From contig NZ_CP025546.1 in NCBI RefSeq assembly GCF_003614435.1, positions 5,084,001 through 5,148,000 of the forward strand: DNA of 64,000 nt, written 5' to 3'. Position 1 is the first letter of the stretch, and every line of letters begins with the position of its first letter. This DNA comes from Mycobacterium paragordonae. GTDB taxonomy: Bacteria > Actinomycetota > Actinomycetes > Mycobacteriales > Mycobacteriaceae. Below the pieces are notes generated by a model. It had not been told where the DNA came from and did no database searches. It worked only from the letters and a program-made list of their open reading frames with translations. This document shows positions 18,001 through 25,675 of the stretch, piece by piece. The translations under genes and the position numbers were made by a program.

Positions 18001-19060
18001 CCTGCTGGCCGAGGGCGCCGATCTCATCGCCGCGCGCGCGCAGGCGGGCCGGCTGCTGGAAGCGATGAACGAACCGTTCACGGTGGATCCGATGACCGTG
18101 CAGGTCGATGCCCGGATCGCCATTGCCCTGTTCCCCGACCACTGTGATCATCCGCAAGAACTGCTCACCCGCGCCGAGATGGCCCTTCCGCACGCCAGAT
18201 CCGCCAAGAGCAAGATCGCCGTGTACGACGCCGCGTACGAGTTGTACCGCGATAACGACCCCAGCCTCGTCGAGGAGCTGCGCGCTGCGCTGGCCGACGG
18301 CAACGAGCAGCTGACCTGCCACTACCAGCCGAAGATCAACGCGAGCGACGGCAGCGTGCACAGTGTGGAGGCGCTGTTGCGCTGGCACCATCTCCACCGC
18401 GGGCTGCTGCTGCCCGAGGAGTTCCTGCCGGCCGCCGAGCGTGCCGGTCTGATGCGCAAAGTGGCCAACCGCACCGTCAACCTCGCCCTCGACCAGGTCC
18501 GGAGTTGGCGCGACCAGGGCGTGGCGCTGACCGTCGCGGTCAACCTGTCGACCACCAACCTGCTGGACCTCGACCTCGTCGGCAATATCGAGCAGCAACT
18601 GAAGACCCACGGGCTGCCCGCCGATGAACTCATCATCGAGATCACCGAGAGCACGCTGGTGGACTCGGCGCGGTCCCGCAACACCGTCGCCGCGCTGCAG
18701 CGCCTCGGCGTGCGGATCTCACTGGACGACTACGGCACCGGCTGGTCGTCGCTGGCCCGGCTGCAGGACGTCTCGGTCGACGAGTTGAAACTCGACCGGG
18801 TGTTCGTGGCGCGGCTGGCGCAGGACCCGCGCTCGGTGGCGATCGTGCGTTCGACGGTGGCGCTGGCCGAAAGCCTGGGCGCGGACCTGGTCGCCGAGGG
18901 TGTCGAGGACGAGGTGACGCTGCGGGCATTGCGCCAGTACGGGTGCACCATCACCCAGGGGTTCGTGCACAGTCCGCCGATGCCGGCCGGCGATCTGCTG
19001 CAGTGGATCGCCGAGCACGCTCCGGATGTGGCGCCTGAGGAGGCCGGCGTGACGGACTAG
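15074..19060 (+). CDS. Membrane GGDEF-GGDEF-EAL protein, c-di-GMP turnover
   Basis: A very large signalling protein of about 1328 residues. Order: eight or so membrane helices (about 10-320), GGDEF1 (about 335-500), a second multi-helix membrane module (about 570-860), GGDEF2 (about 880-1045) and an EAL domain (about 1065-1320). GGDEF1 has the intact RLGGDEF at 417-421 but no RxxD inhibitory site. GGDEF2 reads GDDEF at 970-974 yet keeps an RxxD (961-964). The EAL domain keeps EALLRW (1099), the Asn of VNLSTTN, IEITES, LDDYGTGWSS, ELKLDR and VAEGVED, so phosphodiesterase activity is likely. The layout suggests fusion of two membrane-GGDEF units. M. tuberculosis has the smaller GAF-GGDEF-EAL protein Rv1354c instead. 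ATG 15074 follows a GGAG; ATG 15053 is the alternative. Confidence 0.9.
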   Translation: MMRWTGMRCPFTGLTLGVTSSVVGGYCLAAALVTASSVWGWQGPYATRPAVQAVTVLCLAFAAACAGRAARHSVGRRRCGWAAMVVALAGWAAGEIIWSVYDVRPDIEHASHPAAAEIVLLLYPLGAFTAMVLLSQTPSGHSLWRLVLDGVIVSMSLWVASWVFVLDKVLRTDSSSRLVTLIHVGSDVVLMTTAILLLSRNRPGRRRSVNLFASGVATIMLADMLVLFQTGIGSYHTGDLVDVSRVAGLGLMALAGLVSVQEPAVVNTSPEITSHTRLWLPYLPLLLAAALGLGHAVRLMRHGPLVVGLGILVAAVLARQFVVLVENQGLLTEVAEEAFRDSLTGLANRANFLHKLEQAVARRGENSAPIAVMCLDLDNFKSVNDALGHPAGDELLVRVAGRLTTTLGEQGTVARLGGDEFAVLIEGPVEESHAAAERVLESFNAAIVVDGVPLAVRPSIGFTVAAAESTHTVDELLRHSDLAMYAAKREGGHCIRSFVPDLPLPYALRELNDESMLALKNSLENGFDGARLYRNATNASPSLMARAIKPLAATPKSTSDELHDPPHSVRWPPTAVRICLGALAIGVLIFASTCLPDPHADHSPFFANVFYPFLNFCAAALIAYRAYRVQADRRAWLLIAVGTAVSALGDVIYAKWVPDGQSPSIADPAYLAYYPFIYAGLVLLMRSRLKRVPLPVRLDCVVCGLVMASVAAALAAGPIHAAAMKAPATVLVGLIYPWLDLLLVALAAGMLPILGWRHEFRWGLLVIGFVLFAAADTAYLFETSAGSYRVGTMLDAFWPASFLLIAVASWTAWSSTPPMPKRSLGSYAAPVACTIVALAVTAMSNESRVASILAALSLIAVAARFSVTFREVSIMAESHKQAMTDQLTTLPNRRSLATTLTAAPLTLPPAIGPALNTRGPARRALLLLQLYEFDEITDTVGHRFSDDLLCQIAGRLNQNVRREDMLSRAGDDEFAILLAEGADLIAARAQAGRLLEAMNEPFTVDPMTVQVDARIAIALFPDHCDHPQELLTRAEMALPHARSAKSKIAVYDAAYELYRDNDPSLVEELRAALADGNEQLTCHYQPKINASDGSVHSVEALLRWHHLHRGLLLPEEFLPAAERAGLMRKVANRTVNLALDQVRSWRDQGVALTVAVNLSTTNLLDLDLVGNIEQQLKTHGLPADELIIEITESTLVDSARSRNTVAALQRLGVRISLDDYGTGWSSLARLQDVSVDELKLDRVFVARLAQDPRSVAIVRSTVALAESLGADLVAEGVEDEVTLRALRQYGCTITQGFVHSPPMPAGDLLQWIAEHAPDVAPEEAGVTD

Positions 19061-19062
19061 AC

Positions 19063-19107
19063 GTGGCGATCGCAAGCGCGGCGCAGCCGGGCGCTGCGGG
19101 TCGCCAC
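19063..19107. terminator. Stem-loop between convergent genes
   Basis: Arms GTGGCGA (19063-19069) and TCGCCAC (19101-19107) pair perfectly, with an inner CGCAGC/GCTGCG stem. There is no clear U tract, as is common in mycobacteria. It lies between the c-di-GMP gene (+) and the flavin monooxygenase gene (-), so it could end transcription both ways. Confidence 0.55.
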
Positions 19108-19128
19108 CATCAAATACGCGGCGATCGA

Positions 19129-20169
19129 CTAGAACAGCTCCTTGGCGAGCAACTCCAGCGTGGCCACCCGGGCCGGGCCCGTCCTGGGATCGGTGCCGCG
19201 CCGAGCGGACGCCACCGGGTGCACCATCACCTCGTCGACGTCGAAGCGTTCGGCCAGCGCCCGCACCTGCTCGGCCGCCTCGGCGGGCGAGCCGACGACG
19301 GCGCGGGCCATCCCGCTGTCCACGATGTGCTGCTGCTGCGGTGTGAGGGTGGCCTGGTGGGCCTCTTCGACGAGCTGCACCGGCCCCAGCGGCTGCCCGG
19401 TACGCAGCCGGGCCATCATCTGCAGGTTCGGCAGCATCAATTCCATTGCCTCATCCCGGGTTTCGGCCACCGACGCGTTCACGGTCAGGAAGGTGACCGG
19501 CTGGGGCGTGAGATCGCTGGGCCGGAAATGGGCGCGGTAGTAGTCCAGCGCCTCTTCGGTGCCCTGCCCGGAGAAGTGATGGGCGAAGACGTAGGGCAGT
19601 CCCTTTGCGGCGGCCAGACGCGCCGAGTACATCGACGACCCCAGTAGCCACAGTCGCGGTTCGCTGGCGGCCGCCGGCGTCGCCTTGAGGGTGTAATCAC
19701 CCGAACGCAGCGGCACCCGCACGCCGCGGGCGCTCATCAACGCGACCACGTCGTCGAGGTACTCCGGGAAGTTCTCGATGTCGCGGTCGTCGCGGCCACC
19801 GCGGAGTGCGTAGGACGTGACGGGATCGGAGCCGGGGGCACGGCCGATGCCGAGGTCGATGCGGCCCGGCGCGGCCGCCTCCAGCAGGGCGAACTGCTCG
19901 GCCACCGCGAGCGGCGCGTGGTTGGGCAGCATGACCCCGCCCGAGCCCAGGCGCAACTGGTCGGTCTGCGCGGCGAGGTAGGCGATCAGGACAGGTGGGC
20001 TGGTGGCGCCCACCGAGGGCATGTTGTGGTGTTCGGCGACCCAGTAGCGCGTGAAGCCCAGCCGGTCGGCGGTCTGCGCCAGCGACACCGTGGCCGCGAG
20101 CGCGTCGCCGGTGGACTGGTCGCTGCGCACCGGGACCAGGTCGAGGACGGAAAGATGCACGGTCGGCAC
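19129..20169 (-). CDS. LLM-class flavin-dependent oxidoreductase
   Basis: A 346-residue bacterial-luciferase-like TIM barrel. Features include YWVAEHHNMPSVGATSP near residue 42, LRLGSGGVMLPNHAPLAVAEQFA and DLGIGRAPGSD, which are typical of the group 1 LLM enzymes (YhbW/MsnO8-like) that use FMNH2 and oxygen or F420. Substrate cannot be read from the sequence. The start is GTG 20169. It lies 46 bp downstream of the FAD monooxygenase on the same strand and may belong to the same operon as udgB. I do not recall an equivalent between Rv1260 and Rv1262c in M. tuberculosis. Confidence 0.85.
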   Translation of the reverse strand: MPTVHLSVLDLVPVRSDQSTGDALAATVSLAQTADRLGFTRYWVAEHHNMPSVGATSPPVLIAYLAAQTDQLRLGSGGVMLPNHAPLAVAEQFALLEAAAPGRIDLGIGRAPGSDPVTSYALRGGRDDRDIENFPEYLDDVVALMSARGVRVPLRSGDYTLKATPAAASEPRLWLLGSSMYSARLAAAKGLPYVFAHHFSGQGTEEALDYYRAHFRPSDLTPQPVTFLTVNASVAETRDEAMELMLPNLQMMARLRTGQPLGPVQLVEEAHQATLTPQQQHIVDSGMARAVVGSPAEAAEQVRALAERFDVDEVMVHPVASARRGTDPRTGPARVATLELLAKELF

Positions 20170-20215
20170 AACGCGCCCTGGCGGGCAGATGTTCCCCGGC
20201 TCAGTAGTTAAGCAT

Positions 20216-21337
20216 TCAGTAGTTCAGCAGCGTGAACGAGTTGACGATCATGTCGAACTGCTCCTGGGAGATGGGTGCGCCGCCGGGGATGCTGTCGCTG
20301 GCCAGGAACTGGGTGCGCTGCGTGTACGGGTGAAAGCGCTTGAAGTAGTTGGCGAATCCGAGGCCGTGATCGGTACGGGCGAGTTTGAGTTCGCCCGCCA
20401 GGACCGCCGCGCCCAGCAACGCCAGGCTGGTGCCCTGGCCGGACAGCGGAGAGGCGCAGTACGCGGCGTCGCCCACCAGAGCCACCCGGCCAATTGACCA
20501 GTGGTCCATCACAATCTGCGACATCTCGTCGAAGTAGAAGTCCGGCGCCGAGCGCATCAACTCCAGCAGCTTTGGTCGGACCCAGCCGTCGTCGGCCATC
20601 CGCCTTTCCAATTCGGCAAACTGAGTTTCGGTGTCGCGGTGGTCGATTCGCAATTCGGGGTCCATGAATCCCAGCATGGCCCGCGCCTCGGAGTTGCGGC
20701 GCGCACTGTAGATCCCGGCCATGCTGGAGTCGCCGTAGTGCCACTGCTGCCAGTAGTCCAGGTCCAGGAAGTTGGGCACGGTGAAAATTGCGGCAAATGT
20801 GCCGAGCCGCTTGATGAATCGCTCTTCGGGGCCGAACACCAGCCGGCGCACGTTGGAGTGCAGGCCGTCGGCGCCGATCACCAGGTCGAAGCTGCGGGGC
20901 TCGGCCGTCTCGAAGGTGACGTTGACCGCGGGACCGAGATTCTCCAGGGTGGCGATGGTGTCGTCGAACAGGAACTCGGTTTTCAATTTCGTTTCGTCAT
21001 AAAGCAATCCGACCAAGTCGTCGCGCAACAGCTCGATGTCCGAGTTGTTGATCGGCCCGCCCGTCGGCGTCGATTCGGTGTCCTCGGAGAGCACATTGCC
21101 GTCCCGGTCCACCACCGACGATCCCCGGATGTCGGTCTTGCAGGTCTCGGCTGCGTTGCGCAGGCCCATCCGGTCCAGCACCTCGAGCGCGGGGCCGCGC
21201 ACGTCGATCGCCTGACCGCCCGGCCGCAACCCGGGATAGCGCTCCACCACGGTGACCGCATAGCCGTTGCGCTGCAGCCAGTAGGCTGCGGTGAGCCCCG
21301 CCACACTGGCGCCAGACACCAGAACCGATTCCACCAT
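20216..21337 (-). CDS. FAD-dependent monooxygenase, Rv1260-like
   Basis: A 373-residue class A flavoprotein of the PHBH/tetracycline-hydroxylase type. The N-terminal Rossmann motif GASVAGLTAAYWLQRNGY binds ADP of FAD, DLVIGADGLHSNVRR is the DG motif for FAD/NAD(P)H, and GDAAYCASPLSGQGTSLAL is the GD motif near the flavin ribityl. It probably hydroxylates an aromatic or similar substrate, unknown here. The ATG overlaps the udgB stop by one base (TAATG), so the two are translationally coupled, the same pairing as Rv1259-Rv1260. Length agrees with Rv1260. Confidence 0.9.
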   Translation of the reverse strand: MVESVLVSGASVAGLTAAYWLQRNGYAVTVVERYPGLRPGGQAIDVRGPALEVLDRMGLRNAAETCKTDIRGSSVVDRDGNVLSEDTESTPTGGPINNSDIELLRDDLVGLLYDETKLKTEFLFDDTIATLENLGPAVNVTFETAEPRSFDLVIGADGLHSNVRRLVFGPEERFIKRLGTFAAIFTVPNFLDLDYWQQWHYGDSSMAGIYSARRNSEARAMLGFMDPELRIDHRDTETQFAELERRMADDGWVRPKLLELMRSAPDFYFDEMSQIVMDHWSIGRVALVGDAAYCASPLSGQGTSLALLGAAVLAGELKLARTDHGLGFANYFKRFHPYTQRTQFLASDSIPGGAPISQEQFDMIVNSFTLLNY

Positions 21338-22137
21338 TACCTGATTCCTGCCAGCCTCTTCGCGTCCGTGAAAACCTCGTCGAGCATTGCCGGAGTCAAC
21401 CTACCTGTGAACATGTTCTGCTGGCTTGGGTGGTAGCAGCCCAGCAGCCGCAGGCCCGAGGGTAGCTCGGCGACGGCGCCGTGGCCGAACTTCGGCTTGA
21501 GCGTGCCGCCCGTCAGGCGTAGCGCGATCTGCCAGGCGAACCCGCCCAGAGCCACCACTACCCGGACGTACGGGGCCACCAGCCGCCACTCGGCGTCCAG
21601 CCACGGTGCACAGGTGTCCCGTTCCGCGGGCGTCGGGGCATTGGCCGGCGGCGCGCACCGAACCGGTGCCGCAATGCGAATGTGCTTGGTGTGCAACCCA
21701 TCCGCGGCGTCGACGCTGGTGGGCTGATTCACCATTCCGGCCCGGTAGAGGGCCGCGTAGAGCTGGTCACCGGAACGGTCACCGGTGAACATCCGGCCGG
21801 TCCGGTTGGCGCCATGCGCGGCCGGGGCCAAACCGACAATCAGCAGCCGCGGCCGCTCCGACCCCCAGCCCGGCACCGGACGTCCCCAGTACGGCTGGTC
21901 TGCGAAGGCGCGCCGTTTGGCCAGGGCGACGTCCTCGCGCCAGGTGACCAGCCGCGGGCAGGCCCGGCACACGCTGATCGCGGCGTCGAGTTCGGCGATC
22001 GATCCGGCCGCGTTCGCCAGCGCGGCGACGTTGGCGGCGTCGGCGGCCACGGGTGTCCGCGGCGTCGCCGGGTCGCCCGGCCACCCGGACCCCGGCGGTA
22101 CCGGCGAGGTGTAACTCCGGCCGGTATTGGGATGCAT
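21337..22137 (-). CDS. udgB: Family 5 uracil-DNA glycosylase UdgB
   Basis: A 266-residue DNA-repair enzyme that removes uracil and other deaminated bases. Family 5 marks are clear: motif [20 protein letters not shown] near the C-terminus, and four Cys (CRACPRL, then two further Cys around [15 protein letters not shown]) that bind a 4Fe-4S cluster. The start at ATG 22137 is the best in-frame choice; Rv1259 is annotated somewhat longer, and a GTG two codons upstream is possible. It is divergent from the Tap pump gene and coupled to the downstream FAD monooxygenase. Confidence 0.93.
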   Translation of the reverse strand: MHPNTGRSYTSPVPPGSGWPGDPATPRTPVAADAANVAALANAAGSIAELDAAISVCRACPRLVTWREDVALAKRRAFADQPYWGRPVPGWGSERPRLLIVGLAPAAHGANRTGRMFTGDRSGDQLYAALYRAGMVNQPTSVDAADGLHTKHIRIAAPVRCAPPANAPTPAERDTCAPWLDAEWRLVAPYVRVVVALGGFAWQIALRLTGGTLKPKFGHGAVAELPSGLRLLGCYHPSQQNMFTGRLTPAMLDEVFTDAKRLAGIR

Positions 22138-22159
22138 GAGCACACGACCATCCTGCACG

Positions 22160-22203
22160 GCCCCGAAAATCAGTGGTTTCGGTCGGGGCTTTGGCGTTAG
22201 ATT
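22160..22203 (+). promoter_or_regulatory. Possible promoter or attenuator upstream of tap
   Basis: GCCCCGAAA and CGGGGC with TTT form a bulged hairpin at about 22160-22190, followed by TTTGG. A TAGATT (22198-22203) sits 16 bases before the ATG, with GTGGTT 19 bp further upstream and an A/T-rich GAAAAT just before that. This could be a WhiB7-type promoter, as tap is in the WhiB7 regulon in M. tuberculosis, or a leader hairpin. The evidence does not decide between them. Confidence 0.35.
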
Positions 22204-22218
22204 CAGCCGCGATATCCC

Positions 22219-23451
22219 ATGACCGAAAAAAGCCGAGGCCCGGCATTTCTGCTCCTGTTCGCCACTTTGATGGCATGTGCGGGCGATGGCATCTCGATCG
22301 TCGCGTTCCCGTGGCTGGTGCTGCAGCGCCAGGGCAGCGCGGGTCAGGCGTCGATCGTGGCGGGGGCGACGACGCTGCCCCTGCTGTTCTCCACCCTGCT
22401 GGCGGGCACCGCGGTCGACTACTTCGGCCGTCGCCGGGTGTCGATGGTTGCCGACGCCCTGTCGGGGTCCGCGGTGGCCGCGGTGCCGGTGATCGCGTGG
22501 GCGTACGGCCCGGCCGGGGTCAACGTGGCGGTGCTGGCGGCGCTGGGTGCGTGTGCGGCCGCCTTCGACCCGGCCGGAATCACCGCCCGGCAGTCGATGT
22601 TGCCGGAGGCCGCCGCGCGGGCGGGCTGGTCGCTGGACCGGGTGAACAGCGTGTACGAGGCCATGCAGAACCTCGCTTTCATGGTCGGACCGGGCGTCGG
22701 CGGCTTGATGATCGCCACGGTCGGCGGCGTCAACACCATGTGGATCACCGCGGGGGCATTCGCGTTGTCCATCGTGGCGATCGCCCTGCTGCGCCTGGAC
22801 GGAGCGGGTAAGCCGGTGCACGCCGCCCGCCCCGAGGGGCTGGTGTCGGGGATCTCCGAGGGGCTGCGCTTCGTATGGAGCCTGCGGGTGCTGCGCACGC
22901 TGGCCCTGATCGACCTCACCGTCACGGCGCTGTATCTGCCGATGGAGAGCGTGCTGTTTCCCAAGTACTTCAGCGACCGCCACCAACCGGGTCAGCTGGG
23001 CTCGGTGCTGATGGCGCTGTCGCTGGGCGGTCTGATCGGCGCGCTGGGTTACGTCGGTCTGGTGAAGCGGTTGTCGCGGCGCACCATCATGCTGACCGCG
23101 GTCCTCACGCTCGGTGTGGCGGCGGCCGTCATCGCGCTGTTGCCGCCGTTGCCGGTGATCTTGGCGCTGGTAGGCCTGGTGGGCCTGGTGTACGGGCCGA
23201 TTCAGCCGATGTACGCGTACATGATCCAGACCCGGGCGCCGGCACATCTGCGGGGCCGGGCGGTCGGGGTGATGACGTCGCTGGCCTACGCCGCGGGCCC
23301 GCTGGGGCTGTTGCTGGCCGGCCCGTTGACCGATGCCGCCGGGTTGCACGTGGCGTTTCTCGCGCTGGCGCTGCCGATCCTGGTGACCGGGGTGTTCTGT
23401 GTGCGGCTGCCGTCGTTGCGGGAGCTGGACGCGGTGCCCTCGACCGTCTAA
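22219..23451 (+). CDS. tap: Tap-type MFS multidrug efflux pump
   Basis: A 410-residue MFS transporter with about 12 helices. The motif [21 protein letters not shown] between helices 2 and 3 is the MFS motif A, and most of the protein closely matches Rv1258c (Tap) as I recall it, including [10 protein letters not shown] and [21 protein letters not shown]. Tap exports aminoglycosides, tetracycline and other drugs and is induced by antibiotics through WhiB7 in M. tuberculosis. It is divergent from udgB with 81 bp between starts. Its stop codon lies in the first copy of a 17-bp tandem repeat. It is about ten residues shorter than Rv1258c at the C-terminus. Confidence 0.93.
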   Translation: MTEKSRGPAFLLLFATLMACAGDGISIVAFPWLVLQRQGSAGQASIVAGATTLPLLFSTLLAGTAVDYFGRRRVSMVADALSGSAVAAVPVIAWAYGPAGVNVAVLAALGACAAAFDPAGITARQSMLPEAAARAGWSLDRVNSVYEAMQNLAFMVGPGVGGLMIATVGGVNTMWITAGAFALSIVAIALLRLDGAGKPVHAARPEGLVSGISEGLRFVWSLRVLRTLALIDLTVTALYLPMESVLFPKYFSDRHQPGQLGSVLMALSLGGLIGALGYVGLVKRLSRRTIMLTAVLTLGVAAAVIALLPPLPVILALVGLVGLVYGPIQPMYAYMIQTRAPAHLRGRAVGVMTSLAYAAGPLGLLLAGPLTDAAGLHVAFLALALPILVTGVFCVRLPSLRELDAVPSTV

Positions 23452-23487
23452 GTCGTTCGGCCGTCTAAGTCCCTCGACCGTCTAAGT
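23437..23487. repeat. Three 17-bp tandem repeats across two stop codons
   Basis: Units at 23437-23453, 23454-23470 and 23471-23487; copies 1 and 3 are the same CCCTCGACCGTCTAAGT and copy 2 differs at a few bases. The tap stop (TAA, 23449-23451) lies in copy 1 and the stop of the convergent SHOCT gene (TAG, 23482-23484) in copy 3. Confidence 0.85.
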
Positions 23488-24108
23488 CCCGAGGATCCGG
23501 CGCTTCTGCTGCTCGAATTCCTCGTCGGTGAGCACACCGCGGTCTTTGAGGGCGGCGAGTCGTTCCAGCCGGTCGAGGGGGTCTTGGCTCGCGGCCGGCG
23601 CTTGCGGCTGCATGGCCTGCATTGCCTGTTCCTGCATCTCGGCGGCCCGGCGCATCATCTCGGTGCGGAAGCCGCCGGGGTCGGACATGGCCTGCCGGAT
23701 CACGTCGCCCATCGGCATCCCCAGCACCGAGGCACCGCTGAGGTCCGGGCGGTTGGCGGTGATGGCGTCGACCACGGTCTCGGCTGGGGCCTGGTGGTCC
23801 AGCTGGATGCGGCTGTGATCCTTCGGGTCGTAGAGCACCGCCAGCCGGGTGCCCGGTCGCGGCCACATCGCTTGGGGCAGCAGCGTTTTGAGGTTTGTTT
23901 CGAAGGATGGCTCGTGCTCCGGTGTGACGCGCAGCCGCAACGTCCAACGCACTTCGGTGTTGTTCACCAGGTTCGGGTTGCCGACGGTGACGGAGACGAT
24001 GGACTGTTCGGCATTGAGCACGTCCGCGAACGCGCGGACACCGACTTTGTTGAGATTCCGCTGTCCGAACAAGTCGAGGCACCTACCTTCGTTGCGTCCC
24101 TCCAGCAT
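23482..24108 (-). CDS. SHOCT-domain protein of unknown function
   Basis: A 208-residue soluble protein. The last 33 residues, DPLDRLERLAALKDRGVLTD then EEFEQQKRRIL, are a SHOCT domain, a short oligomerisation module often found at C-termini. The N-terminal 120 residues resemble a beta-rich domain (VSVTVGNPNLVNNTEVRWTL) of the kind seen in mycobacterial proteins with a repeated YP-type strand pattern; I cannot name it. A Met/Gln/Ala-rich helix joins the two. The start is ATG 24108, with 84 bp to the divergent FAD oxidase start. Function unknown. Confidence 0.75.
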   Translation of the reverse strand: MLEGRNEGRCLDLFGQRNLNKVGVRAFADVLNAEQSIVSVTVGNPNLVNNTEVRWTLRLRVTPEHEPSFETNLKTLLPQAMWPRPGTRLAVLYDPKDHSRIQLDHQAPAETVVDAITANRPDLSGASVLGMPMGDVIRQAMSDPGGFRTEMMRRAAEMQEQAMQAMQPQAPAASQDPLDRLERLAALKDRGVLTDEEFEQQKRRILGT

Positions 24109-24192
24109 CCCGAGCGCAGGTGAAGGACCGCTCAAATCTACGCCGATCGGCTGCGGTAATCGGCACGTTGCGGCGGCCGTAGGATCGATCCG

Positions 24193-25560
24193 GTGAATAC
24201 CGGTTTGCTGGAGGCGCTGATCGCCGAACTGCCCGAGGGCATGGTGGTCACCGATCCCGCCGTCACCGAGGGATACCGGCAGGACCGGGCGCTGGACCCG
24301 TCGGCGGGCAAGCCGCTGGCCGTGGTCCGGCCGCGGCACACCGAAGAGGTGCAGACCGTGGTGCGATGGGCTGCGGCGCACAAGGTGCCGGTGGTGACCC
24401 GCGGCGCGGGCAGCGGACTGTCCGGTGGCGCGACGGCGGTGGACAACGGCATCGTGCTCTCGACCGAGAAGATGCGCGACATCGCCATCGACCCGGTGAC
24501 CCGCACCGCGGTGTGCCAGCCCGGGCTGTTCAACGCCGAGGTGAAGCAGGCCGCTGCCTCGTATGGGTTGTGGTATCCGCCGGATCCGTCGTCGTACGAG
24601 ATCTGCAGCATCGGCGGCAATATCGCCACCAACGCCGGCGGTCTGTGCTGCGTCAAGTACGGCGTCACGACGGACTACGTGCTGGGCATGCAGGTGGTGC
24701 TGGCCGACGGCACGGCCGTCCGGCTGGGCGGGCCTCGCCTGAAAGACGTTGCGGGACTTTCTCTTACGAAGCTGTTCGTCGGCAGCGAAGGAGCGCTCGG
24801 GATCGTCACGGAGGTAACCCTGCGGTTGCTGCCGGCGCAGAACGCGTCGAGCATCGTGGTGGCCAGCTTCGCCACCGTCGAGTCGGCCGTCGACGCCGTG
24901 CTGGGAGTCAGTGCGCGCCTTCGGCCCTCGATGCTCGAGTTCATGGACCAGGTCGCGATCAACGCCGTCGAGGACACCTTGCGGATGGACCTGGACCGTT
25001 CGGCGGCCGCCATGCTGGTGGCCGGTTCGGACGAACGCGGGCGAGCCGGCACCGAGGATGCCGAGCTGATGGCCGCGGTATTCGCCGAACACGGTGCGAC
25101 AGAAGTCTTTTCGACCGACGATCCGGACGAGGGCGAGGCGTTCGTCGCCGCCCGCCGGTTCTGCATCCCGGCGGTGGAGGCCAAGGGATCGCTGTTGCTC
25201 GAAGACGTCGGGGTGCCGTTGCCGGCGCTGGGGGCGCTGGTGACCGGTATCGCCCGGATCGCTGACGAGCGCGACCTGATGATCTCGGTGATCGCCCATG
25301 CCGGTGACGGCAACACGCACCCACTGTTGGTGTTCGACCCGGCCGACGCGGCCATGGCCGAGCGCGCCCAGCTGGCCTACGGCGAGATCATGGATCTGGC
25401 GGTCGGCCTGGGCGGGACCATCACCGGCGAGCACGGGGTCGGCCGGTTGAAGCGGCCGTGGCTGGCCGACTACCTCGGCCCCGATGTCATGGACCTGAAC
25501 CGGCGCATCAAGGCGGCGCTGGACCCGGACGGAATCCTCAACCCCGGATCGGGGATCTAG
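24193..25560 (+). CDS. FAD-linked oxidase (GlcD / D-lactate dehydrogenase type), Rv1257c-like
   Basis: A 455-residue flavoprotein of the PCMH/VAO superfamily. The FAD-binding half holds VVTRGAGSGLSGGATAV, YPPDPSSYEICSIGGNIATN and the LFVGSEGALGIVTE stretch; the C-terminal substrate half has HAGDGNTHPLLVFD and TGEHGVGRLKRPWL, typical for glycolate oxidase subunit GlcD and D-lactate dehydrogenases. It should oxidise a 2-hydroxy acid; which one is not decided by sequence. There is no Fe-S domain fused. The start is GTG 24193. It precedes cyp130 by 115 bp, the order seen in M. tuberculosis (Rv1257c, Rv1256c, Rv1255c). Confidence 0.92.
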   Translation: MNTGLLEALIAELPEGMVVTDPAVTEGYRQDRALDPSAGKPLAVVRPRHTEEVQTVVRWAAAHKVPVVTRGAGSGLSGGATAVDNGIVLSTEKMRDIAIDPVTRTAVCQPGLFNAEVKQAAASYGLWYPPDPSSYEICSIGGNIATNAGGLCCVKYGVTTDYVLGMQVVLADGTAVRLGGPRLKDVAGLSLTKLFVGSEGALGIVTEVTLRLLPAQNASSIVVASFATVESAVDAVLGVSARLRPSMLEFMDQVAINAVEDTLRMDLDRSAAAMLVAGSDERGRAGTEDAELMAAVFAEHGATEVFSTDDPDEGEAFVAARRFCIPAVEAKGSLLLEDVGVPLPALGALVTGIARIADERDLMISVIAHAGDGNTHPLLVFDPADAAMAERAQLAYGEIMDLAVGLGGTITGEHGVGRLKRPWLADYLGPDVMDLNRRIKAALDPDGILNPGSGI

Positions 25561-25628
25561 CGCCGTTTCCCGCGGTGCGCCCACTGTGAATCCTGCGACG
25601 GATCCGCCGCGTGTCGCGTCGTCAGATT

Positions 25629-25670
25629 CACTGTCGACGGTTGACACGGTGGACAGTGTGTCGTACCAAT
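25629..25670 (+). promoter_or_regulatory. cyp130 promoter with overlapping palindromic operator
   Basis: CACTGTC (25629-25635) and GACAGTG (25652-25658) are perfect inverted arms 16 bp apart. Between them lies a consensus -35 TTGACA (25641-25646), followed at 17 bp by a weak -10 TACCAA(T) (25664-25670). A start about 6 bases later would fall on or next to the ATG at 25676, so the transcript may be leaderless. The TetR encoded at the end of the operon is the likely repressor. Confidence 0.6.
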
Positions 25671-25675
25671 AAGAC

